64,000 nucleotides of DNA from Clarkia xantiana subsp. parviflora (lineage: Eukaryota; Streptophyta; Magnoliopsida; Myrtales; Onagraceae): positions 8,290,763 to 8,354,762 of the forward strand of contig JAPTYO010000007.1 of NCBI GenBank assembly GCA_036873135.1. The letters are read 5' to 3'. The notes beneath the pieces are model-generated. The model saw only the letters and a program-made list of their open reading frames with translations, made no database searches and was not told where the DNA came from. The stretch's first letter is position 1. Each line of letters opens with the position of its first letter. Positions 1 to 11,218 of this stretch are shown here, piece by piece. The translations under genes and the position numbers were made by a program.

Positions 1-662
1 TGTAAAAATCAGATTATATACGTAAACGACACAAAATATAAGATATGTGCTGAAAAATACTTAGAAAAATAAATTATGTACGTAAATAACTAGAAAACAC
101 AATATAAATAAATTAGGGTTAAAATAGTATTTTTATTCATTTATTTTAATTTAAGCAAACTTGGAATACTTAATCCTAGGTAGGCTAGTATTAAGTATTC
201 CCTTAAAATTGGGAATATGGAATGCTTATTCCACGTACTTTAATAACCAAACACCACCATTACTCATAGTCATTCCCAATTCCCATTCCAAACTCTTGAA
301 CCAAACATGCCATAAATATATAATATATTTTTTGTTTAAATTCACTCGCCACCGCAAAACAATTTTTTTTTCCACCTACGGCGCTTGGACGAAGTAAATC
401 CAGCAAATGATGAAGGCCAAAATCTCTCAAAGGAACCAACTGATATTCCTCTCAAAGGAACCAACTGATAATCCTCAAGGTAACAAACACTACTACAATG
501 AAAGAGCAGAGAAGCAAGCAATCCAAAATCCGAGCTTTCAGAGACTATTCTTTTTGCAGCTCACCTCAGCTCTTGATCGTATCAATCTCACATCATGATA
601 CCAAAATGCACAAAATACCTATTTTGGTTTTTGAATCGAAGTTGTTAGCACGCTAGTAGGTG
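1..662. other. 3' flank of GTF2H2, no gene seen
   Basis: AT-rich sequence with only short, unrecognisable open frames. Positions 160-310 contain imperfectly repeated GGAATAC/ATTCCC-type motifs that look like old transposon debris, but no bounded element could be defined. The part nearest 650 is presumably the 3' UTR of the minus-strand GTF2H2 gene. Confidence 0.5.
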
Positions 663-2951
663 CTACTCTTCCATTGCGTTGCTGTTCGATTTAGAACGGC
701 TAATGCTCTCGCAACCCGGGCAATTGTGTAGACTTTCATGAATGTAAATATCACAATCAAAACAGAAGCACTTTCTGCATTTTGGGCAAGTAGCTGAGAC
801 GCTACTTTTGATTCCTGCATGAGATACACATATATATATAGCCATACAAGTGTCAGATAATGCCCTACTCCAAAGCTATGAAGAGAAAGAAAGATGAAAC
901 GCACAAGTTTTAACATATTTGATTTTGAAATTATATCAAGTACACTAAAGCATTCCTTTTCAATCTAAAGATATTCTGCTGATTGATAAATATTTTCTTG
1001 TATACACATGGTTTCTTTGATGCAGTTAAATTGAAGAAATTAGCTCTACACATTAAATATGTTTCACATGCATTAGAACAAGACAAGCAGGACTTGATGA
1101 GAAGATAATTCACAATGTGAATGTATAAAGAAGCTACTTTTTACCTGGATTAAGAAGGCTTTGTTGGCAGCCAAAACAAGATCGTACTAGCTTGTGGTGA
1201 GGATTGTTCGAAAAAGCAGTCCCAGGTTCATTGAAAGGTGCAATAGGAAAGAGATGATGATAGGATCTTGCCAAATGGGGAGAAGATACAAGGGTAAGGC
1301 CACAGATTCGGCATTCTGCAGGCAACTCACACACTCTGGCTTTGCATCGAGGACAAGTGTATCCACCACCCTTTGCCTCTTTATGGCATACACAAATTGA
1401 GATCACATTTTCAGCTGCTCGTTGCGGGAAACCCATCTTGATTAAATTAGCAATTGCAAACTCCGCTATAGCTGGAGGAGGAGGTGCATGCTCCAGAATC
1501 AACTCTTTCAAATGTGTCTGCAATGATAAAACAAAATGATAGATTTCCAAGATGAAAAATCAAATGTCAAATCCAGGATTAAAAAAAGTGCAAGTTATTT
1601 GACAACAGTTTTTTTTTTTCCTATCAATTCTCTTCAGATATTTAAAAGGCCATTTTTAAAGGCAGTTGATCTTTTAAGGATATCATTAATAACATACCAA
1701 GAGCATACCAATTCATACACAGAAGGCAGCTAATCTTTCATTCCTCTTTCTTCAGTCTTAGGAAAATGAATGAATATAACGAAGGCAGCAGGAAAGAGTA
1801 TAAAAGTTTGTTCAACCCACCTCATCTAATGCAATAGAGTAAGAACCCCCAGTTTCTTGACAGATATGCTTGCAGATAAAAATTTCAGCTGAAAGACCAA
1901 TGATGGAACATCTGATTTTTGAACTTCTACAATTCTGGATGCTCTCCATAATATCTCCAGGATCACATGTGCTAAGAGCTGAATACAAGATCAAAACCTC
2001 ACGGTGACCGTAGGATGGAATTTGATCAAGATATCCACGAACCAGGTCCAAAGAGTTTTGCAATGAGGAATCACCAGAAGTCTCCAACTTACCCATCAAT
2101 GCTTTGATATGGGATTCGGGACTTCCACCAAGATCTGTTAAGGGATGAGCAACCCCATCTTTTATGGTCACTAGCCCAACCTGACTAAGTGGGTTTTGAT
2201 CAAAGAACTCTCTGATAAAAGTCTCTACATGTTTTGCAACTACTGCCATTCTGCTAGGTCGCATATCCATCTCTGCTGCAGCCTGAAAATTCACCAGTGT
2301 AGCATGCTAAGAGTTCTGGGGAGATGAAAACTAATCCTGAGAATTCAAAGCAACAATAAAACAAATCTAAGATTTAATTACGAAATGTTGTTCTACATGA
2401 AATATGATGTTGAAAATTATTCCATAGAAGCTGAAGGATCCGTTCACTGTAGCATTTTATTGAACAACAAGAGTACAAGGTAATCCAAGAGCATGAAACT
2501 TGAAAGACATTATATGCACATGGCATCAAGCTTCAAACCTTCAACAGATACTCCAAAAATAAACAGAGTCCAGTAGCAAAATTTAGCCATGAAGTAGCCT
2601 TTAACAAATGTAATCGATCAGGAGGATATAGAACCTCAATAAGGAATTAACATGAACGCGATGTGTTACCTTGGAAAGATCTATAATAATATAGAGATAT
2701 CGTATGATGCCCTTCTGGATTCTAGCAGCAGCTGAAGCAGCAGATAGAGAGCGTAGCCGCCTGCGGTATTGAGCATGTTGAGTCTGGTTATCAACTGTCT
2801 GGAGTCGCCCTGACGCGTCCTCCTGTAGAGACTCCCAAGACCTTTCATCGGCGTAAGTCCGTTCCCAAGCCTCAAGATCTGCATCGTCTGAATCGTCATT
2901 GTCATCTTCTTCAGCTTCTCCATTTAAGCGCCTTCCTTCACCGTTGTTCAT
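663..2951 (-). CDS. GTF2H2: TFIIH subunit p44 (general transcription factor IIH subunit 2)
   Basis: Coding exons (minus strand) are 2951-2670, 2282-1821, 1517-1145 and 814-663. All introns are GT-AG and the phases close to give 422 aa, the size usual for plant p44. Residues about 85-250 form the von Willebrand A-like domain (YLYIIIDLS, then DPGDIMESIQNC). Residues about 285-320 hold a first zinc module (CxxC pairs around YTCPRCKARVC). The C-terminus is a C4-type RING-like zinc finger containing CPKCRKCFCFDC and HNCPGC. In the family, p44 (yeast Ssl1) is a core TFIIH subunit that binds and stimulates the XPD helicase in nuclear transcription initiation and nucleotide excision repair. The N-terminus is acidic (EEDDNDDSDDAD). 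The start is the first ATG in the frame and matches the usual plant N-terminus. It lies tail-to-head with the TMEM209-like gene, separated by a transposon. Identification is secure. Confidence 0.95.
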
Positions 2952-3420
2952 TTCACCGCCACTCCAATCCCGTGATTGCTTGCGGACTCAACCAAACCAA
3001 CTTTCGAAGTATCAGTTGAAGACGAATAATTCAGTAGTGCCGAGCTATCCAATTTGGTACGGATTCAATTTAGCATCGATGGATACCACATCAATGGCAA
3101 TCAGAAATATCGTAGGAGAATGCAATCGCCGGCGGGAAAAGATCAATCACGGCACTTCTACCGTGGTCTAACCACAGTGACTCGTTTGCTCGGGAAGTGT
3201 CGTCTGAGGAGCGGGCGAGAGTGAGGAACGGTACAATGTCACTAAGTAAAGACGCGGCGGAGCTTGAGGCGGAAGCTGAACTGCGGCGGACGTGAGGGCT
3301 GAAGAGCAGCGCTGAAGAGGTCGAGCGGGAGTTAGGGCAGAGTTTGGAGATTCAGCTGGAACTTTGACCCCGGAGCAAATTTGCAGGCACTACTTTTTAC
3401 AGAACATGGGCCCGAATTTC
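2952..3420 (-). promoter_or_regulatory. GTF2H2 5' leader and promoter region
   Basis: This stretch upstream of the GTF2H2 ATG is less AT-rich than the surrounding DNA up to about 3370, as expected for a 5' UTR and core promoter of a housekeeping gene. No clear TATA box or splice signals were assigned. Confidence 0.4.
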
Positions 3421-4433
3421 AGTTTTTGATACTTTTAACTCTCAAACTTGTGAATTTTGACATTTTTATCATTTTTCAAAATATTGTGATACAAAATTCT
3501 TGGTGTAGGTAAAAAAACCGTACTTTTAAATTTATATATACTAAGTGCATTTTCCGAGCAATTGCGGAGTGACTTATTAAATATGTATAATTAACAAATT
3601 AATATTCGATAAAATTTATACTACCAATTTGTAATATGTTGAAACACTATTTTTAAATAAAATAACAGTCTAAAATTTTAAAAAGTAAACGAATGACTGA
3701 AAATTTTGAACCATAAAATACTATTGCGCAAATTCACAAATAAATTTTAGATGTCCGTGCCGCATGCTATCTTTGGTCGTCGGATTCGTGTCAAGCGTCT
3801 GTTCTTCAACATATATAGCTTCGATGACCACCGGCGATATCTCGCCGGAGATAGAGATGGCTCTGCCACTGAGACTGTCAGCCGCCCGTACCGCCTGGTA
3901 TCTTCTTTCGCCGGCTCCGCGTCAAGCGTCTATTAAAAATCAGCGAAATTTTAATTTCGATTAATTACATACATTTGAATCTTGAACGGTCCGAAAATTT
4001 AATTGCGAGTAATTGTATATATTGAATCTTGAACAGTTCGAAATCCGGGAAATTTAAATTGCGATTAATTGCATACATTGAATCTTGAACAGTCTGAAAT
4101 TTTAATTGCGATTAATTGTATACATTGAATCTTGAACGGTTCGAAATCAGCGAAATTTTAATTGCGATTAATTGCAATTTAAAAACCATCAGCTTTCTAG
4201 TGCAATCAATGTTATGAAGTTAATGATTACAAAACCCTTAGCTCAATTGTCATAAATGCATCAATTAATGTAAAAAATAAAATCTTCAACTCCACATTCA
4301 CTCTGTTATTATATTTCCTTCAAAATTTATAATATATATATATTATTAAGTCATCATCAGCAGTAAAATAAGCACAAACATGATAATTGTGAAGCATAAT
4401 AGAAAATTACAAGCCACCAAATGTCAGTGTGGC
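3421..4433. other. AT-rich intergenic DNA
   Basis: No gene is recognisable. A short open frame near 3751-3964 has no family resemblance. The segment holds a short tandem repeat (3955-4185) and ends at the target-site duplication of the hAT element. Confidence 0.5.
3955..4185. repeat. Short tandem repeat array, four units
   Basis: Four imperfect units each contain GAATCTTGAAC followed by CGAAAT or CTGAAAT and TTTAATTGCGATTAATTG. The GAATCTTGAAC motif recurs at about 3977, 4024, 4080 and 4127, so spacing alternates between 47 and 56 bp. Confidence 0.75.
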
Positions 4434-5773
4434 TAGGGGTGAGCAAAACTCGATTGGAACCGGAACCAGGCTATTGGGTAGGTTCCGGAAAGCCATTTAT
4501 GGATATAGGGTAGGTTCCAGATAATTTATTTTAATATCCTATAAGATTGGTTCCGGTTCCGGATTAGGTTGTTAAGAATCGGAACCGGAACCGATTATAT
4601 TAACTATATATAGCAACACTTTAACTTTAGGGTTAAGAACCTATGAAAGGTCTGAACTATCACTCATGTTAACGGGAGAGGTCTGAAATTTAAAAGTTTA
4701 ATAACAGAGGTCTGAAATTTCAATTTTGTTGATAACAGCGGTCTCCGTTAGTTTTTTCCGTTAAAACTAACGGAAGTTGGTCACATGCCAAGCATGTGAC
4801 CGGAAATAATTTTTTTTTTTTCCAAAAATACCATTCTATCAAGTGTGCCCCTCACATGCTTGGAGTGAAAAGACCAAAATGCCCTTGAAGCCACCACGGT
4901 ACTCCGGCGACCACCAATCGTACTCCGGCGACCACCACCGTACTCCGGCGACCACCACCAAGGCTCCGATTGGGCCAAAATCGGACCAACCGGCCCCGAT
5001 TGGGCTCCGATCGGAGCTTTTTGGCCCCGATCGGAGCTTTTTTGCTGAGGTGGTGGCCGGAGTCGGGTCGCCGGATCCGAGGTGGTGGTCGTCGGAGTCG
5101 AGGTGGTGGTCGCCGGAGTCGGGTGGTGGTGGCCGGAGTCGGGTGGCGGTGGCCGGAGTTGGGTGGTTTTAATTTGACTTTAGGGGTAAAATTGTCATTT
5201 CACATTTACTTAAATAAGATATTAAATAAAACAAAATATCAAAGGGGCAAAAATGTCATTTCACACTATTCTGTTAAATTTAACCCTTAAAATGGACGGA
5301 AAACATCAAATCAACAAAATTGAAATTTCAGACCTCTGTTATTACCTTTTTAAATTTCAGACATCTCCCGTTAACATGGGTGATAGTTCAGACATTTCAT
5401 AGGTTCTTAACCCTTAACTTTATCTTGAGTCCATGAGGATTATGTTTTTTTCTTAAACCCATGAAGTCACGAATGATAGAGCCAGCCACGAAGTCGAAAC
5501 AGTCACGAACTCATAGAGTTTGTATCCAAGCAGTATCCATGGAGATTATATTCACGTTTTTCAATTTATTTTTTTTTTTTTTTTGAATTTTGGAGGATAA
5601 TAGGTCGGTTCCTAACGGGTACCCGAATCGGTTGTTTCCAATTGGTGCGGTTCCTGTTCCGGTTCCACATATTACATGGTAGGTTCTGGGTAGCAAAATT
5701 TAAGAACTGATATATACAGGGTAGGTTCCGGGAACGCTCAAAATCACAGGGTACCCGGAATCGCTCACCCCTA
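4434..5773. mobile_element. Non-autonomous hAT-type element
   Basis: Terminal inverted repeats TAGGGGTGAGC are perfect at both ends, and both sides are flanked by the 8-bp duplication AGTGTGGC (4426-4433 and 5774-5781). An 8-bp duplication with a TAGGGGTG terminus is characteristic of the hAT superfamily. The arms are rich in GGTTCCGG/CCGGAACC motifs. No transposase is encoded. About 790 bp of the 1,340 bp is a second element nested inside (4630-5413), so the hAT itself was about 550 bp. Confidence 0.88.
4630..5413. mobile_element. Mutator-like foldback element nested in hAT
   Basis: Both ends begin GGGTTAAGAACCTATGAAA and form long (about 100 bp) inverted repeats that carry AGGTCTGAA motifs. 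The 9-bp duplication TTAACTTTA flanks the element (4621-4629 and 5414-5422), the length usual for Mutator-like elements. The interior is GC-rich with reiterated ACTCCGGCGACCACC and GATCGGAGC modules. Open frames through it encode only Trp/Arg/Gly-rich low-complexity peptides and are not counted as genes. A relative lies at 20387-21344. Confidence 0.82.
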
Positions 5774-6373
5774 AGTGTGGCCCAATCCAAGTAAGTGGGA
5801 CTCCCGGGAGGAGGATCCGTACGACTGGTCCGACCACAAGTTGGGAACGAACCGTATTAAAAATAATAAATATACTAAAATGCCGAATCAACTCATAAAG
5901 CGAATTACATTCTATAAGCGAACTAAATTCAAATCCAGCTGGAGATGCTATATAGGAGGATTTTAACTTTAACACTTCGAGCTCAAAATTGTAAAAACAA
6001 ACTTGTAATTTAAAAAAAAAAAATATTTACTTTGTATAATAATATAATTAATGACATATGTATATTTTAGGCTTTTAATAAAAAAATGGTATGTATAATA
6101 AAGCTCCCGGACTATGAAAAATCCTTCCATAAGAACTTTCTAGCAAAATCTGCTGAAACGTCATTAAAACCATTCAAAACAAAATTCCATTTGCGTAAAA
6201 AAGTGACAAGATACAGTAGCAGTAAATTTGATTAAGAGACAACAAGTCAAACACTACATTCTATCTCTAAGACATCTAAACACAAAGCATTATGGCATTG
6301 GACATTCCTACACGACATTGAGCAAGCAAATAAGTTAGGCTAGAGGACAAGTTCTCAACCAAAAAAGGAGTCT
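5774..6373. other. 3' flank of the TMEM209-like gene
   Basis: AT-rich sequence with no recognisable coding potential. The part near 6374 is probably the 3' UTR of the minus-strand gene. Confidence 0.45.
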
Positions 6374-9300
6374 TTACTCTTCTGAGTCCACATCAAGAAC
6401 AGGGAGGATGCTCAAGGCTGATGAACCAAGATGCATTCCACGCACTATCCCTCCATAACTGACCTTGATTTTGTGACACATAAGCAAGATGGAATCCCAC
6501 AAAGCTGTTCTTCCCTGTGAAAACAAAACAAAAAAACTCATTGATATCTTTCACTCGTAAAGTTATGCAAACCATGAAAAATTAATCAATTTCCAAACCA
6601 TGTTCAAAGTTGGGTTAAGAAACTAAAAATAAAAATTCTCAAATAAGGGTCATATTAATCGCTGTCCCAGATTTAAAATGTTGATATTCAATGTACCAAC
6701 TATCAAATTAGTTGATTTTCACTTTTTTAGACTGATTGTGGCGTTAAAATTGACGTTTAAAGAAACAAAGCATGTTTATGTTATATTCCACTTTACTGAA
6801 GTTTCAAATCTGTTGCTCATGTTTTAGGCTTATTTGATGCTTCTTTTTTTTTTTTTTGCCAATTATTTGATGCTTAATAAACATGTTTTTGTTCCGTCAA
6901 TTTTAAGAGAAAAAAGTGAAAATCAATCAATCTGATAGTTGAGATCGAATATCAGCATTTTAAATCTAGAACAGCAACTTGCAAGTTGCAACATGACCTA
7001 TTGTTGGGACTATTTTAGGTTCTTAACCCTAAAAAATATATAATCTGTTTTACAGGACCAAATTAGAGAATTTCCTTTGAAATATGTATTTTTCTTTTTG
7101 AAAACATGAATTGCGGTTTCGAAGACACTCACAAATATTGTTTTGGTCCTATATTTTGTTTTGCATATCAATTTCATAAGTTATATAAAGCATACCTGAA
7201 GGGAAAACTGCGGGTTCTTTTCCCAATACAAGGCAAAGATTGGAGGGCTCTGCCTCCCGACAACTAATACACAAGCTCCAGGGTGAATAGTTGAAGGAAC
7301 TGTGGATATCACAGCAACGTATTTCTCAGGGAATCTTTCCTTTGGAGGTAGAACTCCCAAGAACAATGGGTTTTTGCTCGACTGAGCTCCAGAGTATGAA
7401 GCAGGATCCACATGGAGCATCCACTTTGGATGCTCCAAAAAAGCACAGAATAGGTATAAGAGCAAGTGTGAATCAGACGGGAGCTCAAGAATCCACTTCT
7501 TGTTTACTTTGTCATATGCTTCTCCACTACCAAGATATTCATAGTTCTTCACACATGTTCCTTCAGCGAGCTCTACGCAAAAACAAAGGGAGCCAAAGTT
7601 TATGCTATAGAGTTAACTACATCACTTTATCATAAGAATTCAAATGTATGATTGGAAAGCTCTCTTGATTGCCTGAATTCTTTTGTTCTAATTGCCTGAA
7701 ACAAGAACATGATGAAGAAAAGTTCATAGGGTGCTTACCTCTGATCCTCTTTACCATATAATCTGCCGGAACACTGCTTTGCGGCAGCAAGCCTTTAATC
7801 AAATCTCCTTTCATCAGTGCTTGCAGCCTTTGATGCTCGGTAATTGCATCCAAGCAATCTTGCATCAGAGGAATCAAAGCATTTTGTTGTGGAGTTTGCT
7901 GTGTGTTTCCAAATGGTGCCTTTGCTGCAAAATTTCAAGATATTGCAAACGAAGAACAAAAAACAGATTAAAAAGCTATCTGATGCACAAAATGCAGATT
8001 AAGAGACTGTCCTTGGACCATAAACACTTCAAAATGACGAAATATTCACTGGGCGTGATACAGCTGATTTGGTAATTGGCACAAACTATTCACTGGACCA
8101 ATAAGCTTTAAGCACAAACTATTCACTGGACCCACATTTCTAAAGTAAAATACATTTATCAAATCACTGTTGGAGGTTAAGCTATAGCAACTTACGAGTG
8201 GAAGCATCAATAGTCTGCACAAGAGTAGCACGCAACTGGTGAAGAAGTCCATCTTCATCAACATTGAAAGAGGGGAGCCATTCCTTAGTCCTATCAATTT
8301 GAGAGACGGTGGGAGTAGTAGTGGCAGGTCTATTACTTCCCACCTGGTTAACTGTGATTGAAACACCAAGCTTTGCAGCTGATTGCATAACCTATGAACA
8401 ACATAGAACTGTGTCATTAATGCTAAAATTCATATAGTTGAAGCAAAGATTATTGCAGGAAGGAAAACCTGAATATGAGAGCTCTCAATTTTTTCTAGTA
8501 GAGGTTTAAGCAAAACCGAAGAAACCCACTGCCTAAGGCGGTCTCTCCACAATTCAATTTCAGGGTAGATTCCCAGTTGATCAAAAGCTTCAACTGACTC
8601 TTCCATTGACATTGGTGAGGGGAGATCACCTTCTCCCTTCTTAGGGGGTGTAGAGAATTTCTGAGAACCAGGAGACATCCTCACGGGTCTCAAAGGAGTA
8701 TTCCTTGTAGTTCCAGATGTGTTAGCTGAACTAGCTACAGTAGCTGGGCTAGCAATACCAAACCCATTGACAGTAGGTGTTGGAGTAGAATGTTTTCCTG
8801 CTGATTCAGTAATCCTCTCATCCATCAATACTAAAAATTGTTCAAGCTCTTCTTCTGATGTAATCCCTTTTGAGTAAGACTTTTTATTATTAGACCATGG
8901 ACTTGAGACATCGAGGCCTGGTGAATGTTGACTGTAAGGTAGAGGTGAAACTGCTCCTGGTACAAGATATGCAGAAGAAGAGGAACTTGGAGACTTTGTA
9001 GGGGTGCTGAATGATCGAATCTTACTCCCACTACTTGGGTTTGATCTGTCACTGCTAATTCTAGTTGACCGACTGGGACTGGTAATAGACTGATGGAGAG
9101 GCACAAGGACATCTTTAGTAGGCGTAGAAGGAGGGGCCTTGAATTTTGGAGGCTTCTTTGATGGTTCGGGTAAAACATGATTGACCTTTGGCTTTAAACC
9201 CAAAAGCTGTAGCTGGTGCTTTGTAAGGGCTGGTTCATCCTTAGAGACTGATACTTCTCTGCTTTTACTTCCTCTAATCAGAGAAATAGCTTTCAGAAGT

Positions 9301-9873
9301 GCAATTATAGCTCCAATAAAGCCTAATCCTCCCACAGTCTTAACACAATTGGTAAACATATCTGAAGAAAAAAATAGGGAAACACTACTCAATACTAAAA
9401 AAGTCAATCTCAGACATTATGAAGGATCTATAAAGAGAGAAGTAACTTACAAGCCGCCTCCTTGGACAGATTTCTTATCCTCAAATAGTTCATGAATTCA
9501 TCCTCCCTGGTGAGAAACAAAGTTTAACAACACATACTGCAATCAATCACTACTATTTGCAACTAGTTTGGCTGACTAAAGAGCAACAGATTAAGGAATT
9601 TCGAGCAGCAGATTAACTGACAAATCACAAGCGGCAACAAAACTGGACTACCAGCAGCTGAATGAAGAACAATCAGAAAATTGACGGATACCTGGAGATG
9701 AACGACAGGAATGCGAAGGCGGAGGCTGAGGAGAGGAAGAATATGGAGAGTATGGCGGATTTGGAAGGCTGGAGGCTGCTAGCGGTGAGAGCAGCGGATA
9801 GCGCTGGGTTCTGGTACACGGTGAACTTGCTAGGTTTTCCCGGCGAAGCCTTCTCTCTTCGACCCACTTCCAT
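6374..9873 (-). CDS. TMEM209-like membrane protein (CytochromB561_N family)
   Basis: Seven coding exons (minus): 9873-9692, 9506-9451, 9361-8469, 8391-8196, 7924-7739, 7572-7196 and 6514-6374. Phases close to give 676 aa, close to plant homologues such as Arabidopsis At1g07970. Two hydrophobic segments near the N-terminus (about residues 38-59, AILSIFFLSSASAFAF; and 89-108, GGLGFIGAIIALLK) precede a long Ser/Pro/Thr-rich linker (STPTKSPSSSSS) and a conserved C-terminal half (ELWRDRLRQWVSSVLLKPLL; KYVAVISTVPS; TALWDSILLMCHKIKV). Animal TMEM209 is a nuclear-envelope protein reported to associate with nucleoporins; a plant role is inference only. Despite the Pfam name it is not a cytochrome b561. 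The start sits in a strong CCACCATGG context. The last exon is read in phase 0 after the 7196 donor, ending DVDSEE-stop; the longer open frame seen there is out of phase. Confidence 0.9.
6612..7036. repeat. Foldback repeat in a TMEM209-like intron
   Basis: Lies in intron 6. The ends are inverted (GGGTTAAGAAACTAAAAAT at the left; the complement of ATTTTAGGTTCTTAACCC at the right), and the arms share CATTTTAAATCT and CTATCAAATTAGTTGATT-type motifs with their complements. No target-site duplication could be seen. Related sequence occurs twice in the CCoAOMT-like introns (about 60340-60920 and 61414-62297). Confidence 0.6.
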
Positions 9874-10377
9874 GGTGGAGAGCGGAGACGAGCTTAGCCT
9901 CAGCTAGGTTTTATCTTACCAGAGAGAGAGACTGAGTTAGTCCGATGCGGCGGTTTCAGTGGTGGAGCTACTGGCGCTAACCAGCGACGGCTTGATTTTA
10001 AATTTCGCACTTTCTCCTCTCTTTTTAGTTTTCTCCATCTACTATATATAGAATATAATATTTTTGGCCGCATCTAATATAAAATTTGTTATGCCAACAA
10101 AAGTGTAATAATTTTAATTTGTTGGAAAACTTATGAAAAAAAATATATAATATGTACATACGTAGTGGTAAAATATGTAAGAGATGAATTACAATTAATT
10201 AAAATTGTGTATACGAATTTGTAAGAGATATAATATATAATAATATTTAGCAATTATTGATTATTTTTTTTAATATTTTAATGGTTTGCAATGGGTATAT
10301 CCAATAAATCGTAATGTATTATGTGTAAATCAATTAACTAACAAAACATTTGTTCAAACATATTATATAAACGTATA
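9874..10377. other. TMEM209-like 5' region and AT-rich spacer
   Basis: About 150 bp upstream of the TMEM209-like ATG is GC-balanced with a CT-rich tract on the coding strand, consistent with a 5' UTR and promoter. Beyond 10030 it is AT-rich and nothing is recognised until the Gypsy target-site duplication GTATA at 10373-10377. Confidence 0.45.
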
Positions 10378-11164
10378 TGATGGGTTCCGATGTAATCGTT
10401 AGCCCGTTAAATAGCCAATGGACGGCGAGTAGGTCTAGTGGGCCTCGTGAAAGGCTTGGGAGGCCCAGAAGCCCAGTATGAAGGGTCCCGACTTTAGCAG
10501 TCCCGATATATGAGCTTAATGCTCCCGACAATAAGCCTCTGAGTAGGTCCCGATACGCCTTAGTAAAGGCCCCGATAATAAAGCCTCTAAGTAGGCCACG
10601 ATATGCCTTAGTAAAGGCCCCGATAAATAAAGCCCCGCGGAGGCTGGACCTGTCTCGTGAGACAAAGGGTCCTGGGTGGTGACCTAGAATGAGATAACTC
10701 TGGAGTCCCCGACAAGAGTTGGGACTTGTGATCAGAGGATAAGACCAAGAAACCCGCCTACTAGATAGAGTAGTGGGGAGACGGTTGAGATATAGATAAC
10801 CTTCCCCGAGATACGCAGGGCGTGCCCGAGATACGCGGAGTATGGGCGAGATACGCGGAGCGTGCGGCGAGATATACGGAATTCCGAACGAGATATACGG
10901 AATCGTGGGTAAAACTGCCAGGCGCAGTCTCAGGTAACTGAGTAACTTCCCCTCCTATATAAAGGAGGAAGTTACCTCAGAAAACACATTCTCTAATACG
11001 AACTTAGACTACTGCTTACCACCCCATTGATCATATACTCATTTAAGCATCGGAGAGGGATTCTGGGTCACCACCCAGGTCATCCCCTTTTGCAGGATTA
11101 CGCGGAGCCCAGGAGTTCGAGCTTTCCGTCAAGAACGTAACGGAGTTTCGCCCGTGATCCAACA
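10378..11164 (+). repeat. 5' LTR of the Gypsy element
   Basis: 787 bp, starting TGATGGGTTCCGATG and ending GTGATCCAACA. It contains a TATATAAA promoter box near 10956 inside the small palindrome CCTCCTATATAAAGGAGG, and tandem GAGATACGCGGAG-type motifs at about 10810-10910. Confidence 0.95.
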
Positions 11165-11165
11165 T

Positions 11166-11183
11166 TGGCGCCGTCTGTGGGAA
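11166..11183 (+). other. Putative primer-binding site
   Basis: TGGCGCCGTCTGTGGGAA lies one base after the 5' LTR. The TGGCGCC start matches the CCA-ended acceptor of a tRNA 3' end, as in many plant Gypsy elements. The exact priming tRNA was not assigned. Confidence 0.75.
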
Positions 11184-11218
11184 CCTAACAAAAAGCCAAA
11201 ATAGTTTCTACCAGATCA

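Noticed and set aside
4781..5290. Open frames rich in Gly/Arg/Trp
   Set aside because: Low-complexity products of the GC-rich core of the nested foldback element, not genes.
6393..6575. Minus-strand frame of 60 codons over the last TMEM209-like exon
   Set aside because: It is out of phase with the spliced gene; the phase-0 reading ends at 6374 and matches the family.
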